Assembly (NCBI RefSeq): GCF_013778325.1
Contig: NZ_JACEIB010000003.1
Coordinates: 186,001 to 250,000 of the forward strand
Length of the DNA: 64,000 nt
From: Sphingomonas chungangi
GTDB taxonomy: Bacteria > Pseudomonadota > Alphaproteobacteria > Sphingomonadales > Sphingomonadaceae
Reading direction: 5' to 3'
A model generated the notes under the pieces. That model worked only from the letters and a program-made list of their open reading frames with translations. It had not been told where the DNA came from and ran no database searches. The position numbers and the translations under genes are program-made. The number at the start of each line of letters is the position of its first letter. The stretch's first letter is position 1. Below, piece after piece: positions 8,828-18,088 of this stretch.

Positions 8828-9748
8828 ATGATTGACGAAGCTGAAGTCCCCCCCGCCAGCCCATCACGAGCGTTGGTACTGGGTGGCGGCGGGCCGGTGG
8901 GGCGCGCTTTCCATTGGGGGCTGTGTGCGGGGCTCCTTGATGCGGGCATCGATCTGAGGACCGCTGATCTGATCGTGGGGACGTCGGCCGGCGCCATCGT
9001 CGGGGCGCAACTGGCCCTCCAGATCGACCCCCGGCACGGTCCACCCATCATCGACGGCTACGCCACCTCCCCGCGATCGGACGGTGCCGCAGCCGCGATG
9101 CAGGCGCTGATGGTCGGGTGCGCCCGGGCCGTCGGATCGCCGCATCCCGAGGCGGAATGGCGCGAAATCGGCGCATTGGCGATGGCGGCGGAAACCGTCA
9201 GCGAAGACACGGCACTCGCCCGGCCATCGGTCGAAGCGATCGCCGGGCAACCGTGGCCCACCAACTTCCGCGCGACGGCGATCGATGCGCGCAGCGGCGA
9301 GTTTCGGATATGGGGTCCATCTGATAGCGTACCGCTGGATCGCGCTTGCGCATCGAGTGCGGCTTTGCCCGGCGTCTGGCCGCCCATCTCGATCTGCGGC
9401 AGCCAATATGTCGATGGTGGGGTCCGAAGCATGCTGAACGCGGACACGGCGAAGGGCTTTGCGCGCGTGATCGTCATCTCCTGCTTCGATCTGTCGTCAC
9501 CCATCGAGGCGCCCGCGCCCATCCGCATCTTGAACGAGGCGCTGCGGCACGAGATCGAACAGCTCCGCGATCATGGTTCGATGGTCGAGGTCATTTCGCC
9601 CGATCTGGCATTCCTGGCTCTTACCGGTTTTGGAAGCAGGATGCTCGACAATGGCCTCGTTCCCGAAGCGTACCGGCTCGCCAGATCACAGGCGCTTCGC
9701 GAGCGCGATCATGTGCAGGCAGTGTGGCTCGCAACGCCAATCGACTAG
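8828..9748 (+). CDS. Patatin-like phospholipase family protein
   Basis: A 306-residue patatin-family serine lipid hydrolase. It carries the oxyanion loop GGGGPVGR (19-26), the nucleophile elbow GTSAG with Ser53, and the second dyad residue in YVDGGVRS (Asp195). This is the standard Ser-Asp catalytic dyad, and the length is normal. GGAG lies nine bases before the ATG. The gene is divergent from the TonB receptor across a 252-bp spacer and convergent with the LysR gene downstream. No signal peptide is visible, so it is probably cytoplasmic or peripheral. Its link to the neighbouring aromatic operon is unclear. Confidence 0.88.
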   Translation: MIDEAEVPPASPSRALVLGGGGPVGRAFHWGLCAGLLDAGIDLRTADLIVGTSAGAIVGAQLALQIDPRHGPPIIDGYATSPRSDGAAAAMQALMVGCARAVGSPHPEAEWREIGALAMAAETVSEDTALARPSVEAIAGQPWPTNFRATAIDARSGEFRIWGPSDSVPLDRACASSAALPGVWPPISICGSQYVDGGVRSMLNADTAKGFARVIVISCFDLSSPIEAPAPIRILNEALRHEIEQLRDHGSMVEVISPDLAFLALTGFGSRMLDNGLVPEAYRLARSQALRERDHVQAVWLATPID

Positions 9749-9943
9749 ATTGGGGATATCGGATCTCTTCCGCTCGATAGCGGCACACGCGACCATCGCG
9801 CCGCGGGCGCTCATTCCGATGCCGCGTCGGACGGCCTGTCGGGGAGGCGGAAGTGCCTGTTTCGGGATGGCCCGTCCCGGGTGCGAGACGATGCACGCAA
9901 GCGTCGGGAAGGACGCGACACTTGCCTTTCGGCGGCTTGGTCG

Positions 9944-10867
9944 TCAGTCGGTGCGTGGATCGTTTTCGCTGGTCGCAGATGTTGGCTCGAAACCACCCGC
10001 GGGCCAGACTTCACCGGGAAAACAGCCCACGAGATGCTCGAGAAAGCTCGTCACCTTGCGGCTTGCCAATCGCTGAGACGGGTGGAGCGCCCACATCGCC
10101 ACCTCGCCACCCTCCACGTCGCCGACTTTCACCAGCCGGCCGGACGCGAGATGATCGGCGACCATCAGCCCGGGAAGAATGCCGGCGCCCGTGCCGGACA
10201 AGACGGCGTCACGAACGGTCAGCATTGCGGACACCCGCATGACCGGATCATGAGCGATCTCACGGACACGCTCGCCTTGCCTCAGGCGCCACACCCGACC
10301 TTCCGCATTGGTCAGCACGACGGACGGCCAGACTTCGCCGACGGAGATCCGCTGTGCGAGAGACGGCGAAGCGACGACCTGACGGTGGTCTCGCAGGAAA
10401 CAGCGGCCGACCAGTTCGCTGGCGGTCGACGGATTGAGCCGGATCACGACGTCGAAGCTGTCTTCGATCGGCGATGTCATTCGATCCTCGGAGACGATCT
10501 CCAGACGCACGGCCGGATATCGCCGCAAATAGGAAGCGCCGATCGAGCCAAGGCCGATCTCCGAGAACAGAATCGGCGCGCTGATCCTCAGCAACCCCTG
10601 AGGCTGGCCGCTCGTGCCACGCAGCGCGATCTCGGCTTCGGCGACATCTGTCAGCAGGCCTCGCGTCCGGGCAAGCAGGATATGACCCTCGTCGGTGAGC
10701 CGCAGCGTCCGCGTGTCCCGGTTGAAAAGCCTGACGCCGAGGTCCTTTTCCAGCTCGCGCACGCGACGCGAGAGGGTGGCTTTGGGTCGACCTGCCATGC
10801 GCTCCGCTTGCGCGAAGCCGCGATGCGTAGCGACCAGGAGGAAGTCGGCGAGCGCCCGAAGATCCAT
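9944..10867 (-). CDS. LysR-family transcriptional regulator
   Basis: A 307-residue LysR regulator of the CrgA/AaeR-like type. The N-terminal winged helix (MDLRALADFLLVATHRGFAQAERMAGRPKATLSRRVRELE, residues 1-40) is followed by the LysR wing LFNRDTRTLRLTDEG and an effector domain from about residue 90. The ATG at 10867 directly begins the conserved helix-turn-helix. It is divergent from the SDR/NmrA pair at 11025-12744 with 157 bp between, the classic layout for a LysR regulator controlling its neighbours. The effector is unknown. Confidence 0.92.
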   Translation of the reverse strand: MDLRALADFLLVATHRGFAQAERMAGRPKATLSRRVRELEKDLGVRLFNRDTRTLRLTDEGHILLARTRGLLTDVAEAEIALRGTSGQPQGLLRISAPILFSEIGLGSIGASYLRRYPAVRLEIVSEDRMTSPIEDSFDVVIRLNPSTASELVGRCFLRDHRQVVASPSLAQRISVGEVWPSVVLTNAEGRVWRLRQGERVREIAHDPVMRVSAMLTVRDAVLSGTGAGILPGLMVADHLASGRLVKVGDVEGGEVAMWALHPSQRLASRKVTSFLEHLVGCFPGEVWPAGGFEPTSATSENDPRTD

Positions 10868-11024
10868 ATTACGTTCCAGAAATGGAAAGGTCCGTCTCGA
10901 ATATAGCTCTTCCGTCTACCAAGCGCGACGACCACCTTCCTTCTAACGACGATGGCCGGACCGCGCGGACTGCCGCGCCGCCTTGTCCGGATCACTGTCG
11001 AGCTCCTCGCTTCAGGAGGATGAG

Positions 11025-11714
11025 ATGAGCACGAACGGAACAAATTCGATCCCGCACGTCGTCATCGTCGGAGGCGCGCAGGGTCTCGGCCTGGGTGCGG
11101 TCAAGGAGCATCTGAAGCGCGGGTGGCGCGTCACGGCGACGATGCGGACCTCCGGTGGTCTGGCCGACATCTCGTCGGATCGGCTTGAGGTCATCGAGCT
11201 CGATGTGGCCGACTGGGAGGCGGTGGATCGCTTCGCCAGCATGGTCTCCGTACCTATCGACCGCCTCTTCATCGTCGCCGGCATGACCGGCCCGCTCGAC
11301 GCCAAGATCGGCGACGTCACCCCGGAGGATTTCAGCCAAACCTTGCTGGTCAATGCGCTGGCGCCGCTGCGGATCATCGATCGCTGGCGCGACGCGCTGA
11401 CCGCGACGGCGACCGTCGCGATCATGTCCTCCCAACAAGGCAGCATCACGCAGAATGAGGAGGGCGGCCACGAACTCTACCGGATCAGCAAAGCCGCGGT
11501 GAACATGGGGCTGCGCGGCATCGCAGCCCGTCGCGCCGATGAACGTACCTATATCGCGATCAACCCCGGCTGGGTGCGAACCGCGCTCGGCAGCGATGCG
11601 GCGCCACTGTCCGTGGAAGAGAGCATTCCGATGGTGGTCGACACGCTCGATCGTCAGGCGGGAGCGAGTGGTATCCACTTCCTCGACAAGGAGGGCGACC
11701 CTCTGCCGTGGTAA
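11025..11714 (+). CDS. Short-chain dehydrogenase/reductase (SDR)
   Basis: A 229-residue SDR. The cofactor loop is VVIVGGAQGLGLGAV (TGxxxGxG variant GGAQGLG), the active-site segment is IMSSQQGS followed by YRISKAA (the YxxxK pair), and INPGWVRTALG is the usual PGWVxT tail. The ATG at 11025 has AGGAGG five bases upstream; the longer frame to 10983 does not. It is probably controlled by the divergent LysR gene and shares a transcript with the NmrA-like gene 139 bp downstream. Substrate unknown. Confidence 0.88.
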   Translation: MSTNGTNSIPHVVIVGGAQGLGLGAVKEHLKRGWRVTATMRTSGGLADISSDRLEVIELDVADWEAVDRFASMVSVPIDRLFIVAGMTGPLDAKIGDVTPEDFSQTLLVNALAPLRIIDRWRDALTATATVAIMSSQQGSITQNEEGGHELYRISKAAVNMGLRGIAARRADERTYIAINPGWVRTALGSDAAPLSVEESIPMVVDTLDRQAGASGIHFLDKEGDPLPW

Positions 11715-11853
11715 CGGCAACGTCTGGTCGCTTCGCGGCCGGTCCTTCGTGCCGTGGCATCTCGGCGCCTATCCTTTGGAGGCGCTCGTCCGAAATGTCC
11801 GAAGCAACGGCGCGCGGCACGCGCGTGCTCGCCTCATCGTATGGAGACCCGTG

Positions 11854-12744
11854 ATGACCATTCTCGTTACCGGAAGCACCGGCACCGTCGGTACCGACGT
11901 CGTGCGCTATCTTGCGACGCAGGATTGTGATGTCAGGGCGATGAGCCGCGCGCCCGAAAAGGCCGAGTTCCCGTCGGGAGTGACGCCGGTCAAAGGCGAT
12001 CTGGGAGATCCGGCTAGCGTGCGCGCCGCGCTTGAGGGTGTGTCCACGCTCTTTCTCTTGGCTGCGGTCAGCCAGTCGGAATTCGTACAATCCATGTCGA
12101 CCTTGAACCTTGCGGTCGAGGCAGGCGTGCAGAACTTCGTTTATCTCTCCGCCGTCAATGCGCACGATCTCGTCAACGTGCCGCATTTCGCGTCGAAGGC
12201 GGCGATGGAGCGAGCGATCACGGAACTCGGGATTGCCGCGACCGTCGTGCGAGGCGGCTATTATATGCAGAGCGATGCCTGGTTCCGCGAGCATATTCAC
12301 GAGAAAGGCGTCTATCCGATGCCGGTCGGACAGGTTGGCGTCGTGTTCGTGGACACGCGGGATCTCGCCGAGGTCGCGGGGCGATGCCTGCTCGAGCGGG
12401 AGCGCAGCCCGGAACCGCTTGCTGACGAAACGCTCGACGTGACGTCGATCGAACGGCTCAATGGCCCGGCGCTCGCCGACATCTGGACAGATCTGCTCGG
12501 GCACGACGTCCGCTACGTCGGCGACGATCTCGATGCCGCTGAGAGCCTGCTGGGCAATTTCATGCCCGACTGGATGGCTTACGAAATGCGGACGATGTAC
12601 GCGCGCTTCCAGGAAAGCGGCATGACAGCATCGGCCGAAGACCAGAAACGCCTCGAGGCGCTGATCGGACGTCCGATGCGTCGCTATGCGGAGTTTGCCC
12701 GGGAATTGGCCGACAGGTGGACCGGTTCACACACTAGCGACTAG
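11854..12744 (+). CDS. NmrA-like NAD(P)H-binding reductase
   Basis: A 296-residue atypical SDR. MTILVTGSTGTVGTDVVRYL shows the GxTGxxG dinucleotide motif. The middle (VQNFVYLSAVNAHD, ATVVRGGYYMQS) and the long C-terminal domain match the NAD(P)H quinone oxidoreductase/QorB-like group. The ATG at 11854 has GGAG seven bases upstream; a long in-frame extension back to 11539 overlaps the SDR gene and is not credible. It is co-oriented with the SDR gene and probably under the divergent LysR regulator. Quinone or enone reduction is the best family-based guess. Confidence 0.87.
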   Translation: MTILVTGSTGTVGTDVVRYLATQDCDVRAMSRAPEKAEFPSGVTPVKGDLGDPASVRAALEGVSTLFLLAAVSQSEFVQSMSTLNLAVEAGVQNFVYLSAVNAHDLVNVPHFASKAAMERAITELGIAATVVRGGYYMQSDAWFREHIHEKGVYPMPVGQVGVVFVDTRDLAEVAGRCLLERERSPEPLADETLDVTSIERLNGPALADIWTDLLGHDVRYVGDDLDAAESLLGNFMPDWMAYEMRTMYARFQESGMTASAEDQKRLEALIGRPMRRYAEFARELADRWTGSHTSD

Positions 12745-13061
12745 CCGTCTTGGATCGCGAGCAAGCTGCCGTTGGCATCCCTGACCCGTGCCAACGGTAG
12801 CCTGCCCGTCCGGTCCGCCGGGAGCCGTCCAATCGCAAAATCCCGATCCAAAGCCCCGTTCACCGGCACGTCGCCAAAATCCGCGCAGTAATAATCAGTG
12901 GCCGGTGAGCATCCTGGCCGCGCGCTTGAGGAGGTGAAGCCGGATCGCTCTTGTCTCAACAGCATAGCTTTTCTCGGCAAGCCATGCCGGCTCCTGAGGG
13001 CCGGCACAACTCGACCGCCGTCCGGGGTCACCAATGGGAGGGCGCCCATCCGAAGTCCCCA
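12745..13061. other. Intergenic stretch without a clear gene; possible short coding remnant
   Basis: About 317 bp lie between the convergent NmrA-like gene and the serine hydrolase. On the minus strand, positions about 12901-12744 read without a stop as a segment containing DFGDVPVNGALDRDF and LARVRDANGSLLAIQDG and ending at TAG. The composition looks protein-like, but the upstream part of that frame does not. It could be the degraded C-terminus of an unknown gene or chance. No strong terminator hairpin was recognised. Confidence 0.3.
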
Positions 13062-14210
13062 CTACATGCCGCGTATCGCTTCGACAGCGGCGGCGATCAG
13101 CCGGCCGACATCCTCGACCGCAGCGCTCTGGACGGCGAGCCGTCGGCGGACATAGCCGAAGCTCAGTTCGTGGCGGGGATCGGCGAAGGCCTGCTGGCCA
13201 CCGACCCCGCTATGCCCGAACGTGCCTTCGCCCAGCAGCGGATAATATTCCGCGGTCGCGTGGAAGCCGACGGCGAAGGCGAGATGCCCGCGCGTAACCA
13301 GGTCGTAACCGATCGACTGAACCTGCGCGAAGGTCCGCGCGGTCTCGGGTGACAGGAGCGGTCCATTGCCATCGATCGGCCCGATGGCCGCCGCGTACAT
13401 CTTCGCCAGAGCACGAGCAGAGGCGACGCCGCCGAACGAAGCCGGCCCTTTGCGCCGCACGACCGGCAGGTTCGGCAATTCCCAGACATCGGGATTGCCC
13501 GGCGCGTGCCGGTTGAACGCGATCCCCGGGATGCTGTCCGGACCCGTAGCGGCAGCCGCGAGTGCCGCGAGTTGTTCAGGCGTCGGTCGGGGAGGCTGGG
13601 ATGGGAGGAAGCGTTCGTCCAATGCCTCCGGGAGGCCGAGGTGGAAGTCGATCCCATAGGGACGGGCGATCCGCTCGGCGAAAAGTTCCTGGACCGTGCG
13701 CCCGGTCACACGGCGGATCACTTCGCCTGAAAGCGCGGCGATCAGCAGCGCATGATAGCCGAATGCTGCCCCGGGACGCCAATATGGCCGTTGCGTTGCG
13801 AGCTGTTCGGCCACGTACCTCTCATCGGACAGTTCGTCGACAGTGAAGCCGCGATACGAGCCGACGAGCCCGGAGCGATGCGCCAGCAATTCGCGCAGCG
13901 TGAGGTCGGCTTTTCCTTCGACGCCGAATTCGGGCCAGTAATGGCTTACTCTCTCGTCGAGGTCGAGAACACCGTCCTGAACGAGCAGGGCGGCGACGAG
14001 GTGCGCCGCGCCCTTGCTCACGGAGTAAACGCCCAGCAGCGTATCGGGCGTCACCGACGGTCCGGTCCATAGATCGACCACCTGCTGACCACGGTGATAG
14101 ATCGCGAGCTGGGCATCGAGGCCCTCTTCTGCGCTCGCGATCATCCTCAGCGCCTGCCGGACGGGCTCGAAGCCGCTGGCCACGGTTCCATCGACGATCG
14201 GCTGCGACAT
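13062..14210 (-). CDS. Serine hydrolase of the beta-lactamase class C fold (esterase type)
   Basis: A 382-residue protein with the SxxK motif SVSK at 63-66, the Tyr of the YxN-like motif at Y152 (GYHALL), and a C-terminal HSGVGGQQ in place of the KTG triad. This combination is typical of EstB/LACTB-type esterases rather than true beta-lactamases. No signal peptide is seen. The ATG at 14210 has GGAG seven bases upstream. It is transcribed divergently from a MerR regulator, and a MerR-type promoter with a dyad in the spacer lies directly upstream, so regulation by that protein is very likely. The natural ester or amide substrate is unknown. Confidence 0.9.
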   Translation of the reverse strand: MSQPIVDGTVASGFEPVRQALRMIASAEEGLDAQLAIYHRGQQVVDLWTGPSVTPDTLLGVYSVSKGAAHLVAALLVQDGVLDLDERVSHYWPEFGVEGKADLTLRELLAHRSGLVGSYRGFTVDELSDERYVAEQLATQRPYWRPGAAFGYHALLIAALSGEVIRRVTGRTVQELFAERIARPYGIDFHLGLPEALDERFLPSQPPRPTPEQLAALAAAATGPDSIPGIAFNRHAPGNPDVWELPNLPVVRRKGPASFGGVASARALAKMYAAAIGPIDGNGPLLSPETARTFAQVQSIGYDLVTRGHLAFAVGFHATAEYYPLLGEGTFGHSGVGGQQAFADPRHELSFGYVRRRLAVQSAAVEDVGRLIAAAVEAIRGM

Positions 14211-14240
14211 TTCCGTTCTCCTCTTTCTGGTGTAATCGAC

Positions 14241-14271
14241 TCGGTACCAGTTCAAGTGAACTTGAGGTCAA
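14241..14271 (-). promoter_or_regulatory. MerR-type promoter/operator for the serine hydrolase gene
   Basis: On the minus strand a -35 box TTGACC (14271-14266) and a -10-like TACCGA (14246-14241) are separated by 19 bp, the elongated spacer known for MerR/SoxR-activated promoters. The spacer holds the perfect dyad AGTTCA-CT-TGAACT (14249-14262). The -10 is about 31 bp upstream of the serine hydrolase ATG. The site also overlaps the leader of merR, so autoregulation is expected. Confidence 0.7.
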
Positions 14272-14275
14272 GAGC

Positions 14276-14719
14276 ATGGCGGAGAACCCTGTTTTCACGA
14301 GCCAGACGGTGCTTCCGATCAACGAGGTCGCGCAGCGCTTCCGCATCAAGGCTTCGGCCTTGCGCTATTATGAGGAGATCGGGCTCCTGCGCCCGATGCT
14401 TCGCCGTTCCGGCCGGCGCTATTACGGTCTTACCGACCTGCGCCGGCTGAGCCTGATCCAGCTCTTGCAGGACACCGCTCGCATGAGCTTGAGCGAGATC
14501 ACCGAGATCGTGCGGGATGCCCCGGACGATCGGGATGTCCGCACGATCATCGAAGACCGCATCGCGATCCTCGAGGAGCAGATCGAGGCCGCCAGGTCGG
14601 CCGAGCGCTATCTCAAGCATCGTCTGACCTGCCCGCGCGACAATCCGATCGATGAATGCCCCATATTGGCCGGCGAATTGACGGAGCGCCTCGAAGCGGC
14701 CGGGATCGGTTCGTCGTGA
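14276..14719 (+). CDS. MerR-family transcriptional regulator
   Basis: A 147-residue regulator with the MerR winged helix at 12-50 (INEVAQRF...ALRYYEEIGLL) and a dimerisation coiled coil at about 85-118. A C-terminal pair C119 and C128 in LTCPRDNPIDECPI follows and could bind a metal or act in redox sensing. GAGG lies eight bases before the ATG. It is divergent from the serine hydrolase gene, with its probable operator between them. The effector is unknown; the cysteine spacing differs from the canonical SoxR iron-sulfur CxxCxxxxxC. Confidence 0.9.
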   Translation: MAENPVFTSQTVLPINEVAQRFRIKASALRYYEEIGLLRPMLRRSGRRYYGLTDLRRLSLIQLLQDTARMSLSEITEIVRDAPDDRDVRTIIEDRIAILEEQIEAARSAERYLKHRLTCPRDNPIDECPILAGELTERLEAAGIGSS

Positions 14720-14888
14720 TGGGGCCTGCAGCATGGCGGCCGCCCGTCGGGGGCGCTGCCAGTTGAAGCCGGGCATGCGGTTCAGTCCCAGACCGCCCTT
14801 CGCGGGTTTGGCCGACGGCTCGAAGCGATCGAGAGCTTCGTGCAGGGTGTTCTCAATATCGCGTTTCTCGATCGGAGATTTGCCCCGC

Positions 14889-15947
14889 TCACCCCGTGCC
14901 GCGCGGGCTGAGCAAGCCTTTCGCATTGTCGAAATAGAGCTTGGATTTGATCGCCTCGGGCAGATCCAGGGCTTCGATCGAGGCGATGCCGTCGCGAACG
15001 AACATCGGACCGCCTTCCGGATCGAACGGGCAGTCGCTCGCGAAGACGACGTGGTCGTCGCCGAAAAAGTCGAGTCCGCAGCGCAGGGCCGACGCCGATC
15101 CGCCCAGCACCGTGTCGCCGTAGAACATCTTGAAATAGTCCATCATCGGCTTCTTCATGTCGCGCAGCACGTGGCTGTAATCTTCGTCCGCGGTCCGCGA
15201 GCCGAGTTGCGCCCAGAGCGTCTCCGCGCGGCCGGAGAAATAGGGAAGCATGCCGCCGCAATGATGGGTGATGATGCGCAGGTCCGGCAGCTTGTCGAAG
15301 AGGCCGGAAAACACGATCCGCGCCATTGCGGCCGTTGTCTCGTACGGCCAGCCCATCACCTGCCAGATCTCGTAGCGGGACTTTGGCTCGCAGGCATAGT
15401 CGGTCATTGCCGGTGACCGCTCGGGGTGCATCCATATCGGCACGCCGTGGGTACGGCTGGCATGCTCGAAGATCGGGAAGAACTCGGGATCATCGAGCGG
15501 GCGGCCGTTGACGTTGGTCTTGATCTCGATCCCGCGCGCTCCGAGCGTCCCAATAGCGCGATCCATCTCGCGCAGGCTTTCCGATACGTTGTTCATCGGC
15601 ATGGCGGCGACGAAGGTCGGGAAGCGGTCGGGATACCGGGCGCAGATCTCGGCCATGCCGTCGTTCGCGATCCGCGCGAGTGCGGGCGACTCGTCGGGTC
15701 CGCCGAGCGTCTCCGGCCCGGGTGTCGCGAGCGTGATGATCTGCTGGACCTCGGGGAAGGGCGCGAGCATCTCGACCCTGGCCTCGATATCCCAGAGGTT
15801 GCGGATATTCGACAACCGCTTGACCATCCCAGCGTCGGCGAAGCGACGCTTGACCTCCTCGAGATAGGCCGGAGGCATGACGTGGTTGTAGATGTCGATC
15901 TTGCCGCCGTGCCGCAGATTGGGGATGTGGGAGTGGGTATGCGCCAT
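14889..15947 (-). CDS. Amidohydrolase family 2 protein with altered HxH motif
   Basis: A 352-residue ACMSD-like TIM-barrel protein. Most ligand regions are recognisable: IWMHPERSP, IITHHCGGMLPYF and VFASDCPFDPEGG. The N-terminal metal motif, however, reads DIYNHVMP (about residues 18-25), so the first His of HxH is replaced by Tyr. It is the third amidohydrolase in a row and starts 11 bp after the previous gene, so it is in the same operon as the AAHS transporter. Family members decarboxylate or hydrolyse aromatic acids. The substitution may mean a different metal set or a non-hydrolytic decarboxylase mechanism. Confidence 0.88.
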   Translation of the reverse strand: MAHTHSHIPNLRHGGKIDIYNHVMPPAYLEEVKRRFADAGMVKRLSNIRNLWDIEARVEMLAPFPEVQQIITLATPGPETLGGPDESPALARIANDGMAEICARYPDRFPTFVAAMPMNNVSESLREMDRAIGTLGARGIEIKTNVNGRPLDDPEFFPIFEHASRTHGVPIWMHPERSPAMTDYACEPKSRYEIWQVMGWPYETTAAMARIVFSGLFDKLPDLRIITHHCGGMLPYFSGRAETLWAQLGSRTADEDYSHVLRDMKKPMMDYFKMFYGDTVLGGSASALRCGLDFFGDDHVVFASDCPFDPEGGPMFVRDGIASIEALDLPEAIKSKLYFDNAKGLLSPRGTG

Positions 15948-15958
15948 TGTTCGTCTCG

Positions 15959-16948
15959 CTAGGATTGGGGAGCGTGGGTGTCGGACCGTTCGGCGAACAG
16001 CCGCTCACTGTTGCGTCTCATCGCCTGCGACCGGAGCGGGCCATCGAGCAGCGCCGTCCCGTCAAGCTCGGCGGCCAGCTTTTCGCACACCGGCGTCGGC
16101 GTGTAGGGCCAGTCGCTCCCGTAATGGATGTGGTTGGGATCGGCGACCGAGAGCAGCGCCCCCAGCAGTTCGGGTACGGGTGTGCCGGCGAGGTCGAAGT
16201 GGGCACATTTCAGGGCTTCGCGCATCGACGGCGGCTTGGCCGCGCCTTCCGGGGCGAGCATCGGCCCGATCAGATCGATCCGCCCCGCCAGGATGGGGAG
16301 CGCGGCGCCGGCGTGTGGCAGGATGATACGAAGCTCGCGATGACGCTCGAATGTCCCCGAGAGGACCATGTTGGTGAAGGTCCGCGTCGTGTCGAAAACG
16401 AACTCCATCATCGGCGCCGGGTAGCCGAAATCGGGGGTGCCCCCGCCGCAGCCGCACGAGATGCCCGGAGTCGTCGGGTGGACGAAGAGCACCGCACGGC
16501 GCCGATCGAGTTCCGCGAGAACCGGCTCGAGCCTGTCGTCACCCAGATAGATGCCATGGAAGTGGCTTTCGAACACCACGCCGGACGCGCCCAGAGTATC
16601 GATCGCATGTGCGATCTCCGCCACCGCGCCATCGATATCGGGCAATGGTGTCGAGGCGAAGAATTCGATCCGGCCGGAATGGACGGACTTGAGCCGCGCT
16701 GCTTCCTCGTTCACCCGCCGCGCCAGATCGCGCGCGGCGCCATCGTCGCCGAAATGAACGCCCGGCGACGAGATCGAGAGATAGGCTCGCTCGATCCCGA
16801 GCCGATCCATCGTCTCGATCATGTCCCGCTCGCTCCAGTCGGGCAGGCGCGCAATGCCGTCGGCATGCGAGAAGCCAGCCGCGATCAGTGCCGAACGATA
16901 GAAATCCGGCAGATAGTGGAAATGGACGTCGATACGAGGCTCAGCCAT
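15959..16948 (-). CDS. Amidohydrolase family 2 (ACMSD-like decarboxylase/hydrolase)
   Basis: A 329-residue protein with an intact HxH (IDVHFHYLP, H8 and H10), LFVHPTTPG in the middle, ILPHAGAALP, and HYGSDWPYTP with the late Asp. The ATG at 16948 has GGAGG five bases upstream and overlaps the end of the preceding amidohydrolase gene by 8 bp (ATGGCTGA). It shares an operon with two paralogues and an aromatic acid transporter, so decarboxylation of a hydroxylated aromatic acid or of a ring-cleavage product is likely. The substrate is not determined. Confidence 0.88.
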   Translation of the reverse strand: MAEPRIDVHFHYLPDFYRSALIAAGFSHADGIARLPDWSERDMIETMDRLGIERAYLSISSPGVHFGDDGAARDLARRVNEEAARLKSVHSGRIEFFASTPLPDIDGAVAEIAHAIDTLGASGVVFESHFHGIYLGDDRLEPVLAELDRRRAVLFVHPTTPGISCGCGGGTPDFGYPAPMMEFVFDTTRTFTNMVLSGTFERHRELRIILPHAGAALPILAGRIDLIGPMLAPEGAAKPPSMREALKCAHFDLAGTPVPELLGALLSVADPNHIHYGSDWPYTPTPVCEKLAAELDGTALLDGPLRSQAMRRNSERLFAERSDTHAPQS

Positions 16949-17975
16949 GGTCGCCTCCAGCGGCGGCGGTGCGTTCTGCCCCGCCGAGGGCCAGGATGCG
17001 CTCGGCATTGGCGTGGCTCACAAGGCGCCGTTCCTCGTCGCTGATGGCGGCACCCGAAATCCATTTGCTGGCGATCTCGGTGCTTTCCATCGGATAGTCG
17101 ATCGAGAACATGACGTTCTCGGGGCCGATCGCGTCGAGCGTGCAACGCAGTGCCACGTCCGAACAGACCCCCGATGTCGTGATCTTGATGTTGCTGCGGA
17201 TATAATCGGACGGGGCCTTGGCGATGGCATGCCGCTTGTTGCTGACCTCGTAGCGGCTGTCGAAGCGCCAGAGCTGGATCGGCAGGTTCTCGCCCATGTG
17301 GCCGAGGATCAGCGGGACGTCCGGATAGCGGTCGAAAACGCCGCTGAAGACGAGCCGCAGCGCGTGCGAGCCGGTCTCCACTGCCCAACTCCATGTCGGT
17401 CCCCACATCTCGGGGTGATCGGCGTACATCGCCGGCTTGTCGAACGGATCGGCCGGATGAAGATAGATCGGCGCGCGCAGCGCCGACACGCGCTCCCAGA
17501 ACACATCGTAACGCCGGTCGTCGAGATAGACGCCCCCGGTCTGGCCGTTGATCATCGCGCCCTGGAAGCCGTAATCGCGCATGCAGCGCTCGAGCTCGTC
17601 GGCAGCGCCCTGGGGATCCTGCATCGCGAGGTGCGCAAAGCCGCCGTAGCGTTCAGGTTTGCGCTGGACCTCCTTGGCAAGCTTCTCGTTCGCAAGGCGG
17701 GCGAGCTTCACGGCGACGCCGGTGTCGGGCTCGATCTGCACGCCCGGGCCCGACAGCGAGAGCACGACGAAGTCGATGCCATTGTCATCCATCAAGGCGA
17801 GCCGCTTCTCGCCGAAGTCGCTCAAGGCGGGAATGGCCTTCTCGTAAAGCGATGCGGACACCGTCTTCTTGTTGACGCTGAAATAGTCGACGAACTCCGG
17901 GAACATGCAATGTTCCTCCAGCGCGACTTTCCGCAGGCGATTTCCGGTGCCGGTATTGATTGTGACTGAAGACAC
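16941..17975 (-). CDS. Gamma-resorcylate (2,6-dihydroxybenzoate) decarboxylase-like amidohydrolase
   Basis: A 344-residue protein. The N-terminal motif KVALEEH (E20, H22) is the ExH variant used by gamma-resorcylate and 2,3-dihydroxybenzoate decarboxylases instead of HxH. IYLHPADPF, LILGHMGENLP and MFSIDYPMES supply the other His and Asp ligands. Family members reversibly decarboxylate dihydroxybenzoates in the cytoplasm. It is the first of three amidohydrolase genes after the AAHS-type transporter, which fits uptake followed by decarboxylation. The match to the family is good, but the exact regiospecificity is inferred. Confidence 0.85.
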   Translation of the reverse strand: MSSVTINTGTGNRLRKVALEEHCMFPEFVDYFSVNKKTVSASLYEKAIPALSDFGEKRLALMDDNGIDFVVLSLSGPGVQIEPDTGVAVKLARLANEKLAKEVQRKPERYGGFAHLAMQDPQGAADELERCMRDYGFQGAMINGQTGGVYLDDRRYDVFWERVSALRAPIYLHPADPFDKPAMYADHPEMWGPTWSWAVETGSHALRLVFSGVFDRYPDVPLILGHMGENLPIQLWRFDSRYEVSNKRHAIAKAPSDYIRSNIKITTSGVCSDVALRCTLDAIGPENVMFSIDYPMESTEIASKWISGAAISDEERRLVSHANAERILALGGAERTAAAGGDHG

Positions 17976-18088
17976 GATTTTTCTCCTTCGAGGATCGCCG
18001 CTTCAAGCCGATGTCGCGAGAGGGGGCCTGGGCGACGGCGCAAAATCCGATGCGCATTGGTGCGAGCCCCCTCGGTCTGTTCCGGTGA

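Noticed and set aside
9863-9879. CGGGA...TCCCG hairpin as a terminator between patatin and LysR
   Set aside because: Only a 5-bp stem and no T-tract; too weak to call, though the place would suit one.
14252-14926. Minus-strand frame of 224 codons opposite merR
   Set aside because: No recognisable motif; it only mirrors merR and would overlap the MerR promoter.
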